Source: Bacteroidales bacterium (lineage in GTDB: Bacteria; Bacteroidota; Bacteroidia; Bacteroidales; JAADGE01). Taken from it: a stretch of DNA of 12,515 nucleotides. The stretch is from positions 1,929 through 14,443 of the forward strand of contig JAOZQB010000067.1 in the NCBI GenBank assembly GCA_029932445.1, written 5' to 3'. Of the stretch, positions 7,678 to 12,515 are shown one piece after another (positions within the stretch are counted from its first letter, which is position 1; each line of letters opens with the position of its first letter). Below the pieces are notes generated by a model. It had not been told where the DNA came from. It did no database searches and saw only the letters and a program-made list of their open reading frames with translations. A program made the position numbers and the translations under genes.

Positions 7678-8588
7678 TGAAGAAATTATTTATATTAATT
7701 ACGCTGACAATATTCTTTTCGGGGAAATTATTTACACAAAATATTGATACTTTAATCTTTTTTGATTATAAGATAATTCCGCTTCATTATCAATTTCAAA
7801 ATACCGTTGTTGAAGAAATTTCCGGTATTGATTATACCGGAACTCCCGGGAAATATTATTTATTACCTCAATCGAAATCTGCTCCGCATTATTTTCTTTG
7901 CACAATTGATGAATATAAAAATCAAATTTCTTGGCATCTCGACAGTGTAATTAAAATTAAAGCTAAAGATTTTGACGGAGAATCAATTCGATTAAATCAA
8001 AAAACAAATGAAATATTTCTGACAGAAGAACTTAAAAAACAATCTTTCTTAAAGAAAATAAATACTGACGGAAGCATAAAAACAATACTTCAATCCGACA
8101 GCGTACAAAAATTTAACCGCGGTTGGGAAGGAATGACTTTTGACAACACTTACGAAAACCTTTTTATATCTTTGGAACAAACTTATAATAAACCTATTAC
8201 GGATATTTTGAAATACAATATGTCATCCGGCAAAATTGACACATTCAAATATACCTTAGATATTTTACCTGATGACACACGAAACGATAACGGGATTACG
8301 GAAATTTTATATGTAAATGATACAACACTTTTAATTCTTGAAAGAGATTGGCAAAAATCAACAAAACATACTGCCGTAAGAGTTTATAAAGGGATTATTG
8401 ATTACGAAACTAAAAAAGTAAAGAAAACAAAATGCTTATACAATTTTGATAATTTATATTTCAATCCGGATAATGTTGAAGCAATGACATTTAACACCGA
8501 CCGGTCAAAAATTATGTTTATGACGGATGACAACAGAAATAAACATCAGCAAACACAAATAATTTGTTTCAGTATTAAATACAATTAA
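7677..8588 (+). CDS. Exported esterase-like-activity-of-phytase family protein (predicted beta-propeller)
   Basis: The 303-residue protein has a signal peptide at about 1-20 (MKKLFILITLTIFFSGKLFT). The rest matches the pattern of the phytase-like esterase family (PF13449), predicted to fold as a beta-propeller: EISGIDY (47-53), DFDGESIR (98-105), NRGWEGMTFD (147-156), ISLE (164-167), NDNGITEI (203-210), LERDW (221-225), NVEAMTF (266-272) and MTDDN (282-286). The acidic loop residues in these motifs could bind metal or a phosphorylated ligand. Members of the family are mostly uncharacterised, so enzymatic activity should not be assumed. No lipobox is present, so it should be periplasmic or released. 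Its ATG overlaps the TAA of the BatA gene by one base, which suggests translational coupling. Its stop overlaps the stop of the convergent lipoprotein gene, leaving no room for a separate terminator. Confidence 0.82.
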   Translation: MKKLFILITLTIFFSGKLFTQNIDTLIFFDYKIIPLHYQFQNTVVEEISGIDYTGTPGKYYLLPQSKSAPHYFLCTIDEYKNQISWHLDSVIKIKAKDFDGESIRLNQKTNEIFLTEELKKQSFLKKINTDGSIKTILQSDSVQKFNRGWEGMTFDNTYENLFISLEQTYNKPITDILKYNMSSGKIDTFKYTLDILPDDTRNDNGITEILYVNDTTLLILERDWQKSTKHTAVRVYKGIIDYETKKVKKTKCLYNFDNLYFNPDNVEAMTFNTDRSKIMFMTDDNRNKHQQTQIICFSIKYN

Positions 8589-9016
8589 GCAGAAACACCG
8601 TAAGAATATTTTCCGGTTACTTGGCTGACATCACCGTTATCATATTCAATTGAATAGTTCCATGTTATTTCCGTATAATCATCAGAAATTATTCCGCTGC
8701 CTTTAAACGTTTGATTATTTTTTGTTTGTTCCGGAATATCCAGGGATAAATCCGTATGAACGATTACATAAACAGATAAATCATTTCCCATTTTATGAAA
8801 ATTAGAAATAAAAACTTTAGTATCGTCCGTAGGATCAGATGAAATAACGGCATTAAAATCAACATTAAAACCGTCTTCATCCATATTGCAGGTCCATTCG
8901 CGAGAAATTTCTTTAATTATTTCTGAAGTACTTTGCGGTTGAGCCGGTTCGTCAATACATGATATAAAGAGAAAAGAAAATATTAAAAATGCCGAAATTA
9001 ATTTAAGTCGTTTCAT
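8585..9016 (-). CDS. Small lipoprotein of unknown function
   Basis: Starting at ATG 9016 gives 143 residues with a lipoprotein signal (MKRLKLISAFLIFSFLFIS, then C20). An in-frame ATG at 9037 would add seven residues before the charged start of the signal and is less likely. After the lipid anchor and a short linker (DEPAQPQSTSE), residues 35-143 look like one compact beta-rich domain. It has a GSGII turn (107-111), ITWNYSIEYDNGDV (117-130) and a closing GKYSY. This resembles the small lipocalin-like or META-like lipoproteins frequent in Bacteroidota, but I cannot assign a family. W41 and C43 are notable in an otherwise acidic protein. It lies 57 bases after the FKBP lipoprotein gene, with its own candidate promoter at 9049-9056, and could be transcribed alone or by read-through. 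No function is claimed. Confidence 0.8.
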   Translation of the reverse strand: MKRLKLISAFLIFSFLFISCIDEPAQPQSTSEIIKEISREWTCNMDEDGFNVDFNAVISSDPTDDTKVFISNFHKMGNDLSVYVIVHTDLSLDIPEQTKNNQTFKGSGIISDDYTEITWNYSIEYDNGDVSQVTGKYSYGVSA

Positions 9017-9048
9017 TATGTAAGATTTTAAGTTCATTAATAAAATAT

Positions 9049-9056
9049 CAAAATTA
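9049..9056 (-). promoter_or_regulatory. Candidate -7 element for the small lipoprotein gene
   Basis: On the minus strand this reads TAATTTTG, an exact TAnnTTTG match and the same octamer as at 3052-3059 and 12499-12506. Transcription would begin near 9042, about 26 bases before the ATG at 9016. A TTG at the correct -33 spacing is missing, so recognition may rely on the -7 element alone. Confidence 0.4.
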
Positions 9057-9073
9057 ATGCCGAAAAAATAAAT

Positions 9074-9604
9074 TTAGAAATCTACAATTTCTATAAGTTC
9101 AATATCATAAACCAATGCTGATCGTGCCGGTATTTTTTTCATATCACCGATTAATCCGAATGCTAAATGAGGCGGTAAAATAAATCGTGCTTTTTCTCCT
9201 GTTCGCATCATTAAAAGCCCTTTTTCCAAGCCGGATTCTTTTCCTGAATTTCCTATTTTTATTTGTGCAATACCGTCTTTATCAGACGAATAACACAAAG
9301 TTCCGTCAAGAAGTTCGATGCTGTAATTATAACGAATGATATCTCCGTTTTTAAGCGTCTTTCCTTCTGATTTTTGATATATTTGATACCATAATCCGTC
9401 CGAAGTGCACTGCATATTCCATTGATGCCTGTTCACATAACTTTGTATTAATTCACTGTCGCGTTCAAGCAAAAATTTATTTGCTTTCATTAAACTGTCT
9501 TCAATCATTCGAGCTTGTTTATGCGGCTGTTTTGTATATCCCTCATCAGAATTACAAGCAATAAATAGTAAAAAAACTAATATTAAAATCGAAATTCTTT
9601 TCAT
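9074..9604 (-). CDS. GldI-like FKBP-type peptidyl-prolyl isomerase lipoprotein
   Basis: The start at ATG 9604 (176 residues) gives a clean lipoprotein signal, MKRISILILVFLLFIA then C17. An earlier in-frame start at 9622 adds six residues. After a helical linker (about 25-65) comes a short segment, SDGLWYQIY (68-76), which corresponds to the same region in GldI, a lipoprotein needed for Flavobacterium gliding. The FKBP domain spans about 85-172: GDIIRYNYSIELLDGTLCYSS, GLEKGLLMMRTGEKARFILPP, HLAFG and ALVYDIELIEI. Relative to FKBP12, Y26 and the hydrophobic core are kept, but F36-D37 become Cys-Tyr, W59 becomes Leu and Y82 becomes Phe, so isomerase activity may be low. It probably assists folding of envelope proteins in the periplasm. 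It starts 29 bases after the DHH phosphoesterase gene and is likely co-transcribed. True GldI orthology is not proven. Confidence 0.85.
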   Translation of the reverse strand: MKRISILILVFLLFIACNSDEGYTKQPHKQARMIEDSLMKANKFLLERDSELIQSYVNRHQWNMQCTSDGLWYQIYQKSEGKTLKNGDIIRYNYSIELLDGTLCYSSDKDGIAQIKIGNSGKESGLEKGLLMMRTGEKARFILPPHLAFGLIGDMKKIPARSALVYDIELIEIVDF

Positions 9605-9633
9605 CTGCAAAAAATATATCAACTATTTTGTTT

Positions 9634-10638
9634 TCAACTAAAAAACGCTTTAACAGAAGTTACAATATATTCCTCTGTTTTCGCATAGGATTTATAAATT
9701 CTTCCGCCGGCAGCATTTTTATGTCCCCCTCCGTTAAAATATTTTCTTGAAAGTTTGTTAACGTCATAATTCCCTTTGGAACGTAAAGAAATTTTGATAA
9801 AATCATCATTTTCAATAGCGATTAAAGATATCTTCACGTCAGAAACCGACAAAGGCATATTCACAATACCCTCATGATCACCGTCTTGAAAATTAAATTC
9901 TTTCAATTCTTTTTTCGAAATCATCATATATGAAAAATTGACCTCCGGAACAATCTGCATCTTTTCATACAATAAATAACCTATTAACTTTAACCGTTTT
10001 AATGAAAAATTATTATTTACTTTATCATAAATTTCATCTTTATTAATTCCGAATTTCAGCAATTCGCTGATAACTTCAAAGGTTTCCGGACGTGACGAAT
10101 TTACCGAAAAATTCAAAGTATCGGTCATGATACCGGTAAAAATACAAGTTGCCGTATCTTTATCCAGATATTTTTTTAAGTTCATCATCTCAATAAATCG
10201 GAAAACAATTTCCGAAGCCGAGCTCATTTCCGTATCCGAAAAAATAAAATCAATTGCTTCGGATGGTTGCGGATGATGATCCAACATCACTTTTACGGCT
10301 TTTGATTTTTTCAAATCCTCTGCAGCATATTCTGTTCTGCTTTCATCATTAAAATCAACATAAAAAATAATATCAGCTTTATTTATAGCTTGTAATGAGG
10401 TATTTTTATCATAAAGAAAAATATTTTCAGTACCGGGCAACCATTTCATAAATCCGGGTAAATCGGAAGGCATCATTACCGAAACATCAAATCCGGCTTT
10501 TTTCAGAACATGAAATAATCCCAATGACCCGCCTAAACTATCACCGTCAGGATTAAAATGTCCTGAAATCAATATTTTTTTTTCTTTTGTAAGAATTTTT
10601 GAGAGTTTATCAGTAAAATCTTTTGTCAGTATTTTCAC
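9634..10638 (-). CDS. nrnA: DHH/DHHA1 phosphoesterase, NrnA type (oligoribonuclease / pAp phosphatase)
   Basis: This cytoplasmic, manganese-type phosphoesterase should degrade nanoRNA and dephosphorylate 3'-phosphoadenosine 5'-phosphate. Starting at GTG 10638 (334 residues) it shows HFNPDGDSLGG (27-37) with H27, D31 and D33, then D95 in VDFND, the DHH triad 120-122 in LDHHPQ, D173 in GIMTDTLNFS, and the DHHA1 substrate loop GGGHKNAAGG (303-312). All expected metal ligands are present. An in-frame ATG at 10737 would give 367 residues. However, its extra 33 residues are low-complexity and Asn/Ile-rich, and they overlap candidate promoters for this gene (10658-10665) and ndk (10727-10734). I therefore prefer GTG, which lies about 13 bases from the expected transcript start. 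The FKBP lipoprotein gene follows after 29 bases. The choice between nanoRNase and pAp phosphatase activity is inferred from the family. Confidence 0.9.
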   Translation of the reverse strand: MKILTKDFTDKLSKILTKEKKILISGHFNPDGDSLGGSLGLFHVLKKAGFDVSVMMPSDLPGFMKWLPGTENIFLYDKNTSLQAINKADIIFYVDFNDESRTEYAAEDLKKSKAVKVMLDHHPQPSEAIDFIFSDTEMSSASEIVFRFIEMMNLKKYLDKDTATCIFTGIMTDTLNFSVNSSRPETFEVISELLKFGINKDEIYDKVNNNFSLKRLKLIGYLLYEKMQIVPEVNFSYMMISKKELKEFNFQDGDHEGIVNMPLSVSDVKISLIAIENDDFIKISLRSKGNYDVNKLSRKYFNGGGHKNAAGGRIYKSYAKTEEYIVTSVKAFFS

Positions 10639-10657
10639 AATTGTAAAATTTAATCCG

Positions 10658-10665
10658 CAAATATA
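10658..10665 (-). promoter_or_regulatory. Candidate -7 element for the DHH phosphoesterase operon
   Basis: On the minus strand this reads TATATTTG, an exact TAnnTTTG. Transcription would start near 10651, 13 bases before the GTG at 10638 and inside the longer reading frame. It therefore supports the short start. No -33 TTTG is seen at 19-21 bases. Confidence 0.45.
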
Positions 10666-10726
10666 GGTTTTTATGTCATAATTTATATTTATATTTTTTG
10701 AAAATACATTATTGATGATTTTATTA

Positions 10727-10734
10727 TATTTTTG
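10727..10734 (+). promoter_or_regulatory. Candidate -7 element and ribosome binding region of ndk
   Basis: TATTTTTG matches TAnnTTTG exactly and would start transcription near 10741, about 18 bases before the ndk ATG at 10759. A purine run, AGAAGAA, ends directly before the ATG; it may aid initiation but is too close to be a canonical Shine-Dalgarno sequence. The nearest upstream TTTG (10697-10700) is 26 bases away, longer than usual. Confidence 0.5.
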
Positions 10735-10758
10735 CATTCAAATTAAAAAACAGAAGAA

Positions 10759-11196
10759 ATGGGAAATATTACATTCACAATGATTAAACCTACTGCAATG
10801 AATAAAGGCTATGCAGGTAAAATTTCAGAAAAAATTACGGACGCCGGATTCAGAATTCAAGCAATGAAAATGCTGAGAATGAGTAAAGCCGATGCCGAAA
10901 AATTCTATGAAGTTCACAAAGAACGACCTTTTTACGGAGAATTAACCGATTTTATGAGCTCGGGACCGATTATTGCCGCCGTTTTGGAAAAAAACAATGC
11001 AGTTGAAGATTACAGAAAATTAATCGGCGCAACCAATCCGAAAGATGCTGCTGAAGGAACAATCAGGAAATTATATGCAACTGATATACAAGCAAATGCC
11101 GTTCACGGTTCCGACAGCGATGAAAATGCATTAATTGAAGCATCTTTTTTCTTTTCCAAAAAAGAACAATTTGATAAAGACGGAAATTTAATTTAA
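10759..11196 (+). CDS. ndk: Nucleoside diphosphate kinase
   Basis: This cytoplasmic enzyme exchanges the gamma phosphate between nucleoside tri- and diphosphates through a phosphohistidine. The 145 residues are the usual length. The key features are K10 in TMIKP, RPFYGELTDFMSSGP (56-70), the GATNPKDAAEGTIRKLY segment (90-106), and the active-site NAVHGSDS (113-120) with H116 as the phosphorylated residue. FFF-SKKEQF near the C-terminus fits bacterial members. The usual Asp after KP is Thr12 here (KPTA rather than KPDG/KPDA), a mild departure. The gene diverges from the DHH phosphoesterase and converges on the T9SS-substrate gene, sharing the terminator at 11201-11233. A start at ATG 10759 is fixed by the family N-terminus. 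Confidence 0.97.
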   Translation: MGNITFTMIKPTAMNKGYAGKISEKITDAGFRIQAMKMLRMSKADAEKFYEVHKERPFYGELTDFMSSGPIIAAVLEKNNAVEDYRKLIGATNPKDAAEGTIRKLYATDIQANAVHGSDSDENALIEASFFFSKKEQFDKDGNLI

Positions 11197-11200
11197 AAAA

Positions 11201-11233
11201 AAACTTTCCAAGTCGTAAAGACTCGGAAAGTTT
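11201..11233. terminator. Bidirectional intrinsic terminator between ndk and the T9SS-substrate gene
   Basis: Two 14-base arms (AAACTTTCCAAGTC and GACTCGGAAAGTTT) pair with a single A-C mismatch around a GTAAA loop. On the minus strand the hairpin ends in an unbroken run of nine T's, a strong terminator for the T9SS-substrate gene, whose stop codon lies one base away. On the plus strand it starts four bases after the ndk stop and is followed by GTTATTT, a weaker tail. Confidence 0.88.
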
Positions 11234-11234
11234 G

Positions 11235-12383
11235 TTATTTGATTACAAGTTTTGAAACTTGTTTTCCGTGGTCAGTTTTAATTTCAATAAAATAAATACC
11301 GCTTTCAAAATTTCGAATATCAATCTTCGCCTGTTTTGAATTGATTTCTTTAACAAACATTTGTTTTCCGATAATATTCAAAATTTCAATTTCCTTTATC
11401 TTACTTTTTGATTTTATATTTAAAAATTCGTTTGCAGGATTAGGATAAAGTTCGACAATGTTTTTTTGCAAATTCTCAATATCGCTGCCTCCGTTTGCTA
11501 ACCATAAAGTTGCGTTAGTTATTAAAATTCCGTTATCTTCTTCGTCCCATCCGTAATAAAGGTTATCACCGGGATCGCCTGTTCCGTCGTCGGCAGGAGA
11601 ACTGTCAACCAAACCGACTATCCTTCCCTGTCCGAATCTTGAATATGCAACCATTACTTCCGTAGTTCCCGAGGTCGAATATCCGGTACGAAAAACAACG
11701 GGTTTTACACTTGAATTACTATTCGAATAAACAGTCATAGAAGCCGAACCGTGAAACTCCATACCGGAAACATTTCCGGCATCACCATGTAAAAGCGGAT
11801 CGTTTGAATCGTTGATCATATTATGATTCGGATAATCATTTATAAAATCCGTATTTGTAAACAACATTCCGAAAGCTTTATTACTGTTTACGGAATTATT
11901 TGTAATTAAATCATTAAAAGCCGTATAAGCACTCCAACCGTCATTATCTCTGTCGGCACTTTCGTGATCGGCAACCATAAAAAGACCACCACCGTTTTGC
12001 ACAAAATTCATTATTGCCGTTTTTTCGGAATAAGAAAATTGATTATTCGGTTCACATAAAACAAACACATCATAATGAGATAAATCTTGCGAATTTGAAC
12101 TGTTTCCGTATGAAATATCTCGATAAGAAGGCAATGTTTCAACCGTAAATCCGCGCTTTACCATTTCAACACCCCATGCAGAAATCGCTCCGTCCCAATA
12201 TGTTTCTGAAGTTGAGGAAGTTATTCCGGACTGTGCCGGTGAAGGTATCGGCTCCGTATGATCAATAACCCAATCGGCATTACCTGCTTCCTCAGATTTT
12301 GTATTATCAAACAGTATTTTTTGTGCATTTACATTCAATAAAAAACTTAATGATAATAAAATTGTTACACTTAATTTTTTCAT
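11235..12383 (-). CDS. Secreted T9SS substrate with a GIFT/DUF4350-like N-terminal domain
   Basis: Starting at ATG 12383 (382 residues) the protein has a signal peptide, MKKLSVTILLSLSFLLNVNA, cut before Q21. A possible TTG start at 12407 adds eight residues. Residues about 22-295 resemble a glutamine-amidotransferase-like fold (DUF4350/IFT52-GIFT type): KILFDNTK, then AISAWGVEMVKRGFTVETL, YDVFVLCEP, and GGGLFMVADHESADRDNDGW, followed by FGQGRIVGLVDSSP. The DHE (139-141) and DRDNDG (144-149, a DxDxDG calcium-loop pattern) could bind metal. Residues about 308-382 are a type A C-terminal sorting domain: VELYPNPANEFLNI, ILNIIGKQM, ESGIYFIEI, KLVIK. This directs export through the type IX system to the surface or medium. 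No enzyme activity can be named. It is monocistronic as far as seen, ending at the terminator shared with ndk. Confidence 0.85.
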   Translation of the reverse strand: MKKLSVTILLSLSFLLNVNAQKILFDNTKSEEAGNADWVIDHTEPIPSPAQSGITSSTSETYWDGAISAWGVEMVKRGFTVETLPSYRDISYGNSSNSQDLSHYDVFVLCEPNNQFSYSEKTAIMNFVQNGGGLFMVADHESADRDNDGWSAYTAFNDLITNNSVNSNKAFGMLFTNTDFINDYPNHNMINDSNDPLLHGDAGNVSGMEFHGSASMTVYSNSNSSVKPVVFRTGYSTSGTTEVMVAYSRFGQGRIVGLVDSSPADDGTGDPGDNLYYGWDEEDNGILITNATLWLANGGSDIENLQKNIVELYPNPANEFLNIKSKSKIKEIEILNIIGKQMFVKEINSKQAKIDIRNFESGIYFIEIKTDHGKQVSKLVIK

Positions 12384-12452
12384 GTGTTTATTTTTAATAA
12401 TTTTCAATTGTCACATAGGAACACCTGCTTGTAAGTATTTCTTTATTAAAAA

Positions 12453-12482
12453 TTACCGAAACTGCAAAAACAACTTCGGTAA
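12453..12482 (-). terminator. Stem-loop in the leader of the T9SS-substrate gene (terminator or attenuator)
   Basis: A perfect 8-bp stem (TTACCGAA / TTCGGTAA) encloses a 14-base A-rich loop. On the minus strand it is followed by TTTTTAAT, as in an intrinsic terminator. It may end a minus-strand gene lying right of the window, or act as a leader hairpin if transcription starts at the element at 12499-12506. The plus side also has a T run (ATTTTTT). The rest of 12384-12515 shows nothing else definite. Confidence 0.45.
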
Positions 12483-12498
12483 ATATTTTTTAAAAATG

Positions 12499-12506
12499 CA
12501 AAATTA
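12499..12506 (-). promoter_or_regulatory. Possible -7 element upstream of the T9SS-substrate gene
   Basis: On the minus strand this reads TAATTTTG, an exact TAnnTTTG match. Transcription would start near 12492 and give a leader of about 109 bases containing the stem-loop at 12453-12482. The window ends before a -33 element could be judged. If the stem-loop is a true terminator, the real promoter should lie between 12384 and 12452, where I see no good match. Confidence 0.3.
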
Positions 12507-12515
12507 TTCTTTGAT

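Noticed and set aside
12496..12515. Start of a plus-strand gene at the right edge (ATG at 12496)
   Set aside because: Only six codons are visible, with no promoter or ribosome-binding signal, and the same bases hold a minus-strand -7 match.
1..12515. Mobile element, CRISPR array, tRNA or rRNA
   Set aside because: No transposase, integrase, spaced direct repeats, cloverleaf with CCA end or conserved rRNA segment was recognised on either strand.

Overview
The window looks like chromosomal DNA of a Bacteroidota bacterium. It is AT-rich (GC about one third by eye). It carries a C-terminal type IX secretion (T9SS) sorting domain, a TonB-dependent receptor with an N-terminal carboxypeptidase-regulatory-like domain, a BatA-domain membrane protein and a GldI-like FKBP lipoprotein. 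Gene starts mostly lack Shine-Dalgarno sequences, and several upstream regions hold TAnnTTTG, the -7 element of the Bacteroidota primary sigma factor. I cannot name the genus. I see no phage, insertion sequence, CRISPR array, rRNA or tRNA.

Layout. The left block (78-2995, all minus strand) reads, in transcription order, YjbQ-family protein, a soluble ALG5-like family 2 glycosyltransferase, and a medium-chain-type acyl-CoA dehydrogenase, ending in a stem-loop at 19-46. Diverging from it at 3065 is a plus-strand row: a TonB-dependent outer-membrane receptor, then a BatA/von Willebrand A-like inner-membrane protein, whose stop overlaps the start of an exported phytase-like esterase-family protein. 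These meet, sharing a TTAA at their stops, a minus-strand group: in transcription order a DHH/DHHA1 phosphoesterase (NrnA type), a GldI-like FKBP lipoprotein and a small unknown lipoprotein. Nucleoside diphosphate kinase (ndk) diverges from the DHH gene at 10759 and converges on a secreted T9SS substrate, with one strong bidirectional terminator (11201-11233) between them. The last 132 bases hold the leader of that substrate, with a stem-loop and a possible promoter.

Function. Much of the window is housekeeping: fatty-acid oxidation, nucleotide balance (ndk) and breakdown of nanoRNA or pAp (DHH gene). The rest is cell-envelope work: receptor, BatA protein, exported beta-propeller, two lipoproteins and the T9SS cargo. 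No clearly new multi-gene system is visible. The points most worth a second look are the apparently complete metal-binding site in the BatA protein, the receptor-BatA-phytase-like row, the degenerate FKBP active site, the aspartate-rich loop in the T9SS substrate, and the promoter evidence that moves the start of the DHH gene.
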